A stretch of DNA of 22,786 bases from Bacteroidales bacterium UBA3684 (GCA_002372855.1 DFIZ01000042.1:1-22786); one strand, 5' to 3'. Positions 14,680 through 21,091 are shown, counted from the stretch's first letter. Made by a program: numbers and translations. The notes: generated by a model from the letters alone, not told the origin.

Positions 14680-14705
14680 GGGCGACGTTAGCTCCTACGC
14701 CGCCC
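14680..14705 (-). promoter_or_regulatory. Intercistronic hairpin after the precursor peptide
   Basis: On the minus strand, GGGCGGCGT pairs with ACGTCGCCC (one G-T pair) around an eight-base loop, 15 nt after the peptide stop. There is no T-run, so it is more likely an mRNA-stabilising or processing structure than a full terminator. Such hairpins often let a precursor gene be expressed more strongly than the genes after it. Confidence 0.5.
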
Positions 14706-14719
14706 ATTTTCTTTGTTAC

Positions 14720-14824
14720 TTACATACTTCTGTAAGCGATACCACAAATGCCTTCGGTACTTCTGGGGCAGTTGTTCATGCAGACATCCTTCGACTGCTT
14801 GCTGATGTTCAATTCTATCTTCAT
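14720..14824 (-). CDS. 34-aa three-cysteine peptide, putative RiPP precursor
   Basis: An ORF with an ATG at 14824 and TAA at 14720-14722 encodes 34 residues. The first 12 (MKIELNISKQSK) are leader-like. The rest carries Cys15, Cys19 and Cys27 in CMNNCPRSTEGIC, then GIAYRSM. It is 48 nt downstream of the radical SAM/SPASM gene on the same strand and is followed by a hairpin. Size, Cys content and position fit a precursor for thioether or carbon-carbon cross-linking (sactipeptide- or ranthipeptide-like), but the chemistry is inferred. There is no GG cleavage motif. It matches no precursor family that I can name. Confidence 0.65.
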   Translation of the reverse strand: MKIELNISKQSKDVCMNNCPRSTEGICGIAYRSM

Positions 14825-14872
14825 AACGATTCAAGATTTGAGGTTATAGGTGTACTGACTGGGAGGCACCAT

Positions 14873-16423
14873 TTATCCCTTTGTATCGTAAATGCGGTGC
14901 AAGTCTACCGTGGCCTTTGGTAGCCGTTGCAACGCGGATTCAAACTCTTCTCCGTTGAGGGGGTCGTAGCCCGCCATCATTCTGTGAGCCATACGATGGC
15001 GTATCTTTGCCATATAGCAGCAGTTCTCCGCAGCCTTGCGGAAATCTCCGTATTGAGACTGTGCCTGACCAGCACAAAGATTGCAATAGTCGCAGTAGTC
15101 GTGTCGTCCACATTCTTCATAGTCCTTCAACGTGGTACGCTGCCAAGTGGCAAGAATGTCATTACCTACAACCACATTTGCCACGCTATTGTTTTTCAGG
15201 TTTCCTAATGCGAGAGGATGGGCGCAGCAAGGCTGGAGGGTGCCATCGGGTGTAATGCAGAAGGATGTCACTCCTGCGCCACACGGAGGTTTGTCCATCA
15301 ATCGAGGCTGTCCTCCATAGTTCGGTGCTTCGGCACCGACATATAGAGGCACATTGTTGTCGCGCAGCACCACTTGCAACTGTTCTTCCGTAAGGCGCAA
15401 CTGTCGGGAGCAGCGGTCGCCGTCGATGCTGTCAGAGATATTGAGTTCAAACTGCGGCACAGCACCAAGTGAACGGGCAATATCGTTCACCATATAATAG
15501 CTGTGCAGGTTGGGCTGCATGACACAACATTTTAGGTTCATTGGCACCGCCAATTCTGACAGTCTATGCACGACAGCCATACTCTTCTCCCACGACCCCT
15601 TGACGCGGGTTATGGCATCATGGTCGGCCGCAATACCGCTGTAAATGCTCACTCCGACAAGCCGAGGGTAATAATATGCCAGCCTGTCAACGTCATTGAC
15701 TATCCGCTGTCCGTTGGTGAAAATGTCGAAAGCAATCTCCTTCCGATACAGATACTCTATGATATCCCATACGACAGGCTTTGAGAAGGGGTCGCCACCC
15801 GACAGACAAACTTTCACCAACCCTGCCTCGTCCAACTCGTCAATGATGCGCTTGTAGTCCTCCAACTGCAACTCCTCACGGTCGCCACGGTGACTGACTT
15901 CTTCGTCATTACGGGTCGCGCCTGGGTTGTAGCAGTGTACGCATTTTTCGCTGCAATTATATGTCAGTTCAAACATTACCGACGCGACTACTCCGTCGTC
16001 TTCAACTGCGGTGAAATAATCCATTTCAGCGCTTGAAGTATCCATCGGCAGTTTCTCTTTGACCGTCTGCGGAGCGGTACGGCTGGAAATATTGTTTTGG
16101 CGCACAACATCACGATATTCCAGTTCCTCTTCCTTGGAGAAGATATGGGTGGTGAGTAAACCGTTTTTGACAAGCAACTGAAAGAAATTGTCGATAGACT
16201 CCGTGTCGATGCCCGTTGCCTTGGCGGTCTCATCGACCGACACCGCACCGTTTCTGCCAGCGGCAAGCACATACTTTATCACATCGGCAGAATAGTCCTC
16301 GAAGAAGTTGCTGACACCCTCGACGAGATTGTACATGAGGGCGACGTGCTTTCTCCCAAGCGATACATTGTGCTCGCTATATCGTCCGCAAGTCCAAACA
16401 GGTCTGTAGTATTTGCCGTCCAT
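14873..16423 (-). CDS. Radical SAM/SPASM peptide maturase with N-terminal RRE-like domain
   Basis: This 516-aa enzyme should use a 4Fe-4S cluster and SAM to start radical chemistry on a peptide. Residues 1-95 look like a PqqD-type RiPP recognition domain (winged-helix-like, ending VKNGLLTT). The radical SAM domain has C157-x3-C161-x2-C164 (NCSEKCVHCYNPG) and GGDP at 209-212. The C-terminal SPASM region has C381-x7-C389, CC at 399-400, C438, C444-x2-C447-x2-C450 and CC at 468-469, enough for two auxiliary clusters. It is the core of the operon, 17 bp after the lipocalin-like gene, and is followed by the short Cys peptide. The exact reaction cannot be read from sequence. Confidence 0.88.
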   Translation of the reverse strand: MDGKYYRPVWTCGRYSEHNVSLGRKHVALMYNLVEGVSNFFEDYSADVIKYVLAAGRNGAVSVDETAKATGIDTESIDNFFQLLVKNGLLTTHIFSKEEELEYRDVVRQNNISSRTAPQTVKEKLPMDTSSAEMDYFTAVEDDGVVASVMFELTYNCSEKCVHCYNPGATRNDEEVSHRGDREELQLEDYKRIIDELDEAGLVKVCLSGGDPFSKPVVWDIIEYLYRKEIAFDIFTNGQRIVNDVDRLAYYYPRLVGVSIYSGIAADHDAITRVKGSWEKSMAVVHRLSELAVPMNLKCCVMQPNLHSYYMVNDIARSLGAVPQFELNISDSIDGDRCSRQLRLTEEQLQVVLRDNNVPLYVGAEAPNYGGQPRLMDKPPCGAGVTSFCITPDGTLQPCCAHPLALGNLKNNSVANVVVGNDILATWQRTTLKDYEECGRHDYCDYCNLCAGQAQSQYGDFRKAAENCCYMAKIRHRMAHRMMAGYDPLNGEEFESALQRLPKATVDLHRIYDTKG

Positions 16424-16440
16424 AATGTCAGAGTTGATGT

Positions 16441-16941
16441 TTACATCCGTTCAAATGTCAACGTCCAGATACCATCAAGTCCTTCTCTCGTCTCTGGAGT
16501 TGAATTTTCCAAGATTATCCAGTGTACTTCAATAGTCCTATCATCAATGATTGAGACTACACTATTAGGACTAACACGTTGGGGAACGCCCTGTACCGAC
16601 ATAATAATGCCTTTTTCTTCGACAGACCAATTACCAGTTTCGCCCTCGTCAAGAATGGAACCAAAGACATATGTGCCATCACTCCTAAATTTCAATATTG
16701 GCTGTTCCTTATCATCCTTGATGTCTTCACAGTCTTCATAGGCCATTTCTTCGTTAGAATAATATCGCCTACATTCTTTAATGGCTTTCCAAGTCCCAAT
16801 GATTTGATTGGGGTCGTCCGTTTGCACCTGCTCCGTGACATTGTTTTCGTCTGAGTCATTGCTGTTTGAGTGGCAAGCGGTGAACAACAAAGCCGTTGCA
16901 ACGCACATCATACTGATAACGATTGAAACTGTTCTTTTCAT
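16441..16941 (-). CDS. Lipocalin-like lipoprotein
   Basis: The 166-aa product has a signal peptide with lipobox LFTAC (Cys23) and a Ser/Asn/Asp-rich linker. A small beta-barrel type domain follows, resembling the lipocalin-like domain of Bacteroidetes lipoproteins: IIGTWKAIKE, ILKFRSDGTYVF, TGNWSVEEKGIIM and a terminal GIWTLTFERM. It should sit in the envelope. Placed directly before the maturase in the same operon, it might bind the mature peptide or give self-protection; this is inference from context only. Confidence 0.7.
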   Translation of the reverse strand: MKRTVSIVISMMCVATALLFTACHSNSNDSDENNVTEQVQTDDPNQIIGTWKAIKECRRYYSNEEMAYEDCEDIKDDKEQPILKFRSDGTYVFGSILDEGETGNWSVEEKGIIMSVQGVPQRVSPNSVVSIIDDRTIEVHWIILENSTPETREGLDGIWTLTFERM

Positions 16942-16968
16942 TGTTATTGAAGTTTAGTTGTTAATGTT

Positions 16969-17169
16969 TTACCTTACGGAATGTTTGTAGCGAAGAGTGC
17001 CGCTCAAGCATTGGCTGCATTTGGTTCCGCCACCATTATTGTAGATGCCTCGATGCTTGCACAAACAAGATGCACAGACTCGATAACCGCAGCTATCGCA
17101 GACATACCACATCCATTCCACTGGATATTGTTTGCCACAGCAGTGGCAGGGGACTACAATGTTTGCCAT
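16969..17169 (-). CDS. 66-aa zinc-finger-like protein with four CxxC knuckles
   Basis: The small product has Cys8-x2-Cys11, Cys24-x2-Cys27, Cys32-x2-Cys35 and Cys51-x2-Cys54, plus extra Cys10, Cys37 and His39. Four CxxC knuckles can hold two zinc ions in a cross-braced or double-ribbon fold. No enzyme domain is attached. It lies 27 bp before the lipoprotein gene and 16 bp after the tail-anchored protein gene. It could be a nucleic-acid or protein adaptor. I do not recognise the family. Confidence 0.65.
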   Translation of the reverse strand: MANIVVPCHCCGKQYPVEWMWYVCDSCGYRVCASCLCKHRGIYNNGGGTKCSQCLSGTLRYKHSVR

Positions 17170-17185
17170 ATCTTTGTTGTTTTGT

Positions 17186-17929
17186 TTATAGTGCCAATAT
17201 CAAAAGAAGTATTAAAACTATTGCAATCAGGACACAAATCTTGGTTTTCCTTGGTTCCACTAATTCGACATCCTCGAATCGTTGTACCACTGTACTCTTT
17301 CCTATCCGTCCAGTCTTTTTCCATCGCAGCAATTTGGGCAGGGCATCGGGGAACATACTATCATCCACAACATAATTGTACAATGCTCGGCAGTGTTCAA
17401 TCATCAGGATGTCGTCTTTCTCATTGTCGAAAAACTCGGTAAAGGTTTCACCTCCCTTGAAGATTTCAAACTTAAGGTGGTTGGCGTTGCATAATTTCAG
17501 GAAATTGTCCTGCCCTATGGGAAACGTGGAGAACCCCTTGTTGCTGCTTTTGCTTCGCACGTTTTGGTTCAGACTGATGGTCTCTCTGCCATCAATGGTA
17601 ATGACGATTCCGCTGGCTGGTCGGTCAAACGCTTTCAGTGCTTCCTGTATCGTCACATCAAACGGATTTTTCTCCAATCTCCTCTTCAAATCCATAATAA
17701 TGCTGAAGTCGTTGTACCCAACGGCAAACGAGTGTGACAAAGTGGGGCTGTCTGAATAATAGCAGGTACTTATTCTTGGGGTGTCGAACCCCTTTTTCAA
17801 TAGCACCTTCTCGAATGAACTTCCGTGCATAACAAACAGGGGACTCACAAACTCATCACAGATAGTGAAGAGTTTTGAAAAAGTGAGTTTCTTCTGAAAA
17901 TCCACCCCTATGTTATTCCTCAAAGCCAT
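17186..17929 (-). CDS. 247-aa tail-anchored protein, unknown function
   Basis: The product is largely soluble and mixed alpha/beta, without a signal peptide. It ends with a basic stretch (EPRKTKI) and a strongly hydrophobic tail CVLIAIVLILLLILAL, typical of a C-terminal membrane anchor that leaves the main domain in the cytoplasm. I recognise no domain. It could place peptide modification or sensing at the membrane. It is second in the operon, 29 bp after the 92-aa gene. Confidence 0.6.
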   Translation of the reverse strand: MALRNNIGVDFQKKLTFSKLFTICDEFVSPLFVMHGSSFEKVLLKKGFDTPRISTCYYSDSPTLSHSFAVGYNDFSIIMDLKRRLEKNPFDVTIQEALKAFDRPASGIVITIDGRETISLNQNVRSKSSNKGFSTFPIGQDNFLKLCNANHLKFEIFKGGETFTEFFDNEKDDILMIEHCRALYNYVVDDSMFPDALPKLLRWKKTGRIGKSTVVQRFEDVELVEPRKTKICVLIAIVLILLLILAL

Positions 17930-17958
17930 CGTATTATGTCTTTATCGTTAATTGTTTC

Positions 17959-18237
17959 TCATTGACAATTTTCCTCGGCTCGGAGAGGTTTAACCTTAAC
18001 GAAGAAAGTGGAGCCATCCATTTCCCTAATCTCCATCAGTAGGGCTTGGACTCCCTTTTGTTTGGAACAAAGTAGATAAGGTTTGCTGATATTGCTCCAC
18101 TTGGTGTATGTCGTATAGTTACGAATACAACACAAGTGAGAAATCATTTGCCTTATTCCGACTTTGTCCCTTTGTGAAAGTGTCCAAGTTTCACTGATGG
18201 CGGAATAGAGAAAACGCGCTTTCTCTCGGTAAACCAT
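17959..18237 (-). CDS. 92-aa protein, first gene of the RiPP-like operon
   Basis: A small basic protein with a CC pair (residues 36-37) and a C-terminal ITFFVKV-like strand region (GSTFFVKVKPLRAEE); no family is recognised. The ATG at 18237 lies inside a perfect palindrome and only 18 bp beyond the operon -7 box. It could be a small regulator or simply an unknown member of the cluster. Confidence 0.55.
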   Translation of the reverse strand: MVYREKARFLYSAISETWTLSQRDKVGIRQMISHLCCIRNYTTYTKWSNISKPYLLCSKQKGVQALLMEIREMDGSTFFVKVKPLRAEENCQ

Positions 18238-18263
18238 ACTGGTGGTTTACAAGTGCAAAAATA
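18229..18263 (-). promoter_or_regulatory. Promoter and start-codon palindrome of the RiPP-like operon
   Basis: On the minus strand a perfect -7 box TATTTTTG lies at 18256-18263. The -33 position 20 bp upstream is only CTTT-like. Right after it, GTAAACCA (18243-18250) and TGGTTTAC (18229-18236) form a perfect 8-bp inverted repeat with a 6-bp centre. The ATG of the first gene (18237-18235) overlaps its downstream arm. The mRNA would begin almost at this hairpin, so the dyad could be a repressor operator or an RNA structure that limits translation. Confidence 0.65.
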
Positions 18264-18287
18264 CATAAATAATTTGGATTGAGAAAG

Positions 18288-18326
18288 AAAAAAGTTTTTC
18301 AAAGGTTGGCGTTCCCTCTGAAAAAC
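18288..18326 (-). terminator. Terminator of the resolvase gene
   Basis: On the minus strand GTTTTTCA (18319-18326) pairs perfectly with TGAAAAAC (18294-18301) across a 17-base loop and is followed by TTTTTT. The stem is AT-rich, so strength is moderate. It separates the resolvase transcript from the RiPP-like operon. Confidence 0.6.
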
Positions 18327-18353
18327 CCTGTAAATTCGACGATTTCGTTAATT

Positions 18354-19004
18354 TTATCTGATTTGAAACTCTCGCTTCAACCGCTGTACAGTGCTTTGTG
18401 AAGTGTCAGTAAGTTTTGCGATTTCAGCGATTTTGTACCCTTTCCGCAGATATACCAACACATCTTTGTACTGTTCTTCTTTCTGCTCATGAGTCTTAAC
18501 GCTGCCTTTTTTGCGCCCAAGCCGACCACCTTTCTCAATGTAGATTCGGCGACCGCTATTCAGTCGGTAGTAAATGTTCTCGCGCTCAAGTTCTGCACAG
18601 GTTCCCAGTGTGGCAATCAGAATAGGAGTGAACATACTCGGCTTGCCGTTCCCGTCGAGCAAGTTCATCTGCTCCTTTTGGAAATAGACATTGATACGGC
18701 AGTCCACGAGGTCACGGACGGAGGCAAGAACCTCAAAGGTATTACGCCCAAGCCTCGACAACTCCGACACGAGAAGAGTGCCAATGTGATTGCATTTACA
18801 GAACTCAATGCAGTCTATTAGCACAGGTCTCTCGGTGTTCTTCTTGGCTCCGCTGATGTGTTCCTCGAATACCTTGACAAGGTTGAGGTTGCTGCGGTTT
18901 GCATACTCGGTCAAGTCGATGACTTGCCTTTCGGTGTTCTGTCGGTCGGTTGTGCTTGAAACTCTCGCGTAGATGGCTGCGGTGTTGTGACTCGTGGTGT
19001 TCAT
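18354..19004 (-). CDS. Small serine recombinase (resolvase/invertase family)
   Basis: The 216-aa product has the N-terminal catalytic domain with AIYARVSSTTDRQNTERQ (Ser16 nucleophile), the block SELSRLGRNTFEV (80-92), and the helix E RENIYYRLNSGRR. A short DNA-binding domain with a Hin-like helix-turn-helix (YKIAEIAKLTDTSQSTVQRL) ends the protein. Length and layout match resolvases and invertases rather than integrases. It may resolve multimers of the element or invert a segment. It lies between the replication gene and the cargo operon. Confidence 0.92.
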   Translation of the reverse strand: MNTTSHNTAAIYARVSSTTDRQNTERQVIDLTEYANRSNLNLVKVFEEHISGAKKNTERPVLIDCIEFCKCNHIGTLLVSELSRLGRNTFEVLASVRDLVDCRINVYFQKEQMNLLDGNGKPSMFTPILIATLGTCAELERENIYYRLNSGRRIYIEKGGRLGRKKGSVKTHEQKEEQYKDVLVYLRKGYKIAEIAKLTDTSQSTVQRLKREFQIR

Positions 19005-19064
19005 AATAATCTTTGACTTATTTGACGTTCAACTTTGGATACTTTCATTACTGCTGTGGCAGAC

Positions 19065-19133
19065 TTTTTTGATTTTTTTGACTGTATTAGTTTTTTGACG
19101 GTCTCGCCTGTCAGAAATATAACGGATTTTTTT
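19065..19133. repeat. T-tract direct repeats upstream of the resolvase gene
   Basis: Four runs of six or seven T (19065, 19073, 19091, 19127) occur. Two of them are part of a direct repeat TTTTTTGAC-GT-T at 19074 and 19091. The interval 19005-19190 has no gene. Resolvase res sites usually lie upstream of the gene, so this is the natural place to look for one. Confidence 0.35.
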
Positions 19134-19190
19134 GAATATTATTACAAAACGCCTTCATTTTCAGCCCGTAGAACGTGCATTTCGGTGCTA

Positions 19191-20078
19191 CTAACAAGTA
19201 GCCTGCGGATGCCACCTTTTTTCATCCAACAATATATCCATCAGCGAGTAACTACGTCGTCCTTTCTGAACACGAATCAACCTGTCAAGTAGCGCACGGA
19301 AAAGCCTCGAAAGGGTGCCTTCATCCTGCAAACCCATATACAGGTCGGTTTCTGACATTTCGAGCCTGTTCAAGGATGGTTTCAGTGCCTTGTGATTCCC
19401 ACAACTGACCTCGATGCGGTACATTCGAGCAAACCCCACGGCATCGGTGATATAATCCTTGTGGCTCTCCTCTTCAATCTCCCTTGTCTTGTTGTATAAC
19501 CTTAACGACAGGGAACCACCTGAATTCTTGACAACAGGCATAGGATTCGCCATCGGTCGTTTTCGCGTGGTGTTTCCTGTTATATGCAACACGTCGGCAA
19601 CCTTTTGTTCGACACCTTCAATCTTCTTTCCGTTTATAATCAGGTCATACTCACTGTTCTTGTACAGTTGATAGAACCGACGTACGATGCAGAAGTTGAA
19701 ATCGACGGCAATGTCAATCTTGCTGACTTGCCTGAATGTCAATCCAAGGACATCTTCAAGATAGTATCGGATGGCCACGAACACGGTGTTATAGAGTGCC
19801 TGATTCTCATACACTATGTAGACGTGCTGACGGTGGGGATTTGGGGAACCGAAATGTAGGTGGCCAATGCAGCAGTCAAATGCTCCCAGTTCCTCGTCAT
19901 AGTCCTGCATAATAATAGAGAATTCATTCTCATACAAGCGGCTTTGCTCCCGTATCAGGGTCACAGACTCCAGCTCATACCTCTGCACATTCTTGTCGGA
20001 CAGGTATGCCCGTACTTCGTCGCTGGCTGTGTAGGTGAGTTCCAGCCTATCAAGGTTAATTCGGCTTTGTTTACGCAT
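19191..20078 (-). CDS. Replication initiator-like protein (Rep_trans type)
   Basis: The 295-aa product resembles the rolling-circle replication initiation factor family used by some plasmids and filamentous phages. Visible hallmarks are KIDIAVDFNF (120-129), LYNKTREI (194-201) and the adjacent MYRIEVSCG (219-227), the characteristic order for this family, with a basic C-terminal part. The catalytic Tyr may be Tyr195, but I cannot confirm this without alignment. The ATG at 20078 is downstream of a promoter with a perfect dyad. Its presence suggests the element can exist as a circle that replicates after excision. Confidence 0.65.
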   Translation of the reverse strand: MRKQSRINLDRLELTYTASDEVRAYLSDKNVQRYELESVTLIREQSRLYENEFSIIMQDYDEELGAFDCCIGHLHFGSPNPHRQHVYIVYENQALYNTVFVAIRYYLEDVLGLTFRQVSKIDIAVDFNFCIVRRFYQLYKNSEYDLIINGKKIEGVEQKVADVLHITGNTTRKRPMANPMPVVKNSGGSLSLRLYNKTREIEEESHKDYITDAVGFARMYRIEVSCGNHKALKPSLNRLEMSETDLYMGLQDEGTLSRLFRALLDRLIRVQKGRRSYSLMDILLDEKRWHPQATC

Positions 20079-20087
20079 AGTTTGTTA

Positions 20088-20135
20088 TATATTTGTACAG
20101 AAACAAATATACAACAATGAAGCCTGAATTTGAAA
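20088..20135 (-). promoter_or_regulatory. Promoter and operator-like dyad of the rep gene
   Basis: On the minus strand the -7 box TATATTTG (20104-20111) has TTTC (20132-20135) at the -33 position with a 20-bp spacer. The -7 box is one arm of a perfect 9-bp inverted repeat TATATTTGT/ACAAATATA (20088-20096 and 20103-20111, six bases between). A protein bound here would block the promoter, as in autoregulated replication genes. Confidence 0.6.
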
Positions 20136-20527
20136 AATAACCGATGGAAAATGAGATGTTTAACAATGTTTAACTTGGTCGGTCTTGGTCTACCGAGAAG
20201 GTGGCTGGATGTTCTTGCCATTTGTTCGGTATTCATGCAGGGAGCCGAAAGCAAGCCAAAATATTGAAAGCCAACAAGAAAAACAAAACAGCAACAATTC
20301 AATGGGAAATTCCCCTGCAAAATTCTAAAATATCGAGCTGATATTAGCATTTTGTCGGGAGTCCCGTTATATACCGAAATGTTAAATAATATTAAATCTC
20401 CTTACTGATAAAGGTGTGACGATTTTTGCAAGTTTATGTTTTACAGAAAATTAAAATGTACACCTTTTGTTCGGTAGTTACAAGACGAAGATATAACGCT
20501 TCGACGATTTCCTATTGAAATCGGATG
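20136..20527. other. Gene-free right end of the element with short repeats
   Basis: No gene is credible here. Seen are tandem ATGTTTAAC units (20156 and 20166), TTGGTC repeated at the same 10-bp phase (20175 and 20185), TTTGTTCGGTA twice (20221 and 20466), and two short perfect palindromes, GGGAAATTCCC (20304-20314) and CGGGAGTCCCG (20356-20366). This mix is compatible with a replication origin (iterons beside rep) and a recombination site. Confidence 0.45.
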
Positions 20528-20559
20528 CAAAGATACGCACTTTTTCCGACGCGGCCAAA
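20528..20559 (-). promoter_or_regulatory. Orphan promoter pointing into the island
   Basis: On the minus strand TTTG (20556-20559) is followed after exactly 20 bp by TATCTTTG (20528-20535). The spacer holds GCGTCGGAAAAA, like the nadC and AraC-type promoters. No gene starts downstream for more than 400 bp. It may drive a non-coding RNA, or have lost its gene when the element inserted. Confidence 0.75.
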
Positions 20560-20595
20560 TTTATTTTTCTCCGCCCCATCCTGCGGCACAATATT

Positions 20596-20613
20596 TAACG
20601 CAGTAACGCGTTA
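20596..20613. promoter_or_regulatory. Operator-like inverted repeat before the MNT gene
   Basis: TAACGC and GCGTTA form a perfect 6-bp dyad with six bases between, 20 bp before the MNT start codon. Toxin-antitoxin operons often have such sites. No promoter of the standard type is clear on the plus strand. Confidence 0.35.
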
Positions 20614-20633
20614 TAAGGTCAAAACTGAATAAA

Positions 20634-20957
20634 ATGGATAACGCTGGCACATTGACCTCTATTCGTAATCTGGCACGCAAGGTTGCTCCCCAAAGGAGCA
20701 ATGCCATACTGTATGGTTCACGTGCGAGAGGTACAGCTCGCAAGGGATCCGACTGGGATATCCTATGGATTCTCGACAAGGACACCCTGACGCAGAAAGA
20801 CTACGATGCGGTAAGCTACCCCCTGGTGCTTCTTGGCTGCGAGCTGGACGAGGAAATCAACCCGATACTTTACACCGCCAAAGAGTGGCAGTCGTACAGC
20901 ACCACCCCCTTCTACGAGAATGTTGTCCGTGATGGAATAAACCTGCTTCAACCATGA
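20634..20957 (+). CDS. MNT-type nucleotidyltransferase (antitoxin-like)
   Basis: The 107-aa product is a minimal nucleotidyltransferase: LYGSRARGTARKGSDWDILW gives Gly28-Ser29 and the Asp40/Asp42 pair, with a third acidic site likely near Glu72/Glu74. In MNT/HEPN pairs it AMP-ylates and silences a HEPN ribonuclease. Here the next ORF is a 45-aa remnant, translationally coupled by ATGA, so the MNT may now be without its partner. It is on the backbone side of the island edge. Confidence 0.88.
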   Translation: MDNAGTLTSIRNLARKVAPQRSNAILYGSRARGTARKGSDWDILWILDKDTLTQKDYDAVSYPLVLLGCELDEEINPILYTAKEWQSYSTTPFYENVVRDGINLLQP

Positions 20958-21091
20958 CACCAGAACAGAGAATTATCCTTGTCAACCGAGAGAAAGAACG
21001 TGCGTTGCACTACTTGGCACAGGCAGACGATATGTCCGTGCCGGCACACGAATTTGTTGATACAATAATCTCATTAATCGATAACCGATGA
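20954..21091 (+). pseudogene. 45-aa ORF, probable internally deleted HEPN partner
   Basis: The ORF overlaps the MNT stop (ATGA) and the next start (ATGA). Its beginning, MTPEQRIILVNREKERALHY, is like the N-terminal helix of HEPN proteins. Its end, HEFVDTIISLIDNR, is like their last helix. The middle, with the Rx4-6H RNase motif, is missing. The reading frame stays open and coupled, so it could be a fossil, or a small peptide that still binds the MNT. Identification rests on position and pattern. Confidence 0.55.

Larger units (their letters stand above)
10500..20527. mobile_element. Putative integrative element with a RiPP-like cargo (approximate bounds)
   Basis: Within this AT-richer segment lie a large serine recombinase (left end, reading right), a small serine resolvase and a Rep_trans-like initiator (right end, reading left), with the radical SAM operon between them. 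GC-rich backbone genes resume outside. This set suggests an integrating plasmid or phage-like element of about 10 kb. No conjugation, mobilisation or capsid gene is seen. The ends are not proven. An 11-bp direct repeat AACAGCAACAA at 10671-10681 and 20287-20297 is a weak attachment-site candidate, and the true edges may lie up to a few hundred bases away. Confidence 0.6.

Noticed and set aside
19961..20350. 129-aa minus-strand ORF overlapping rep
   Set aside because: It runs through the rep promoter and the rep coding region in another frame; composition is AT-driven and no motif is visible.
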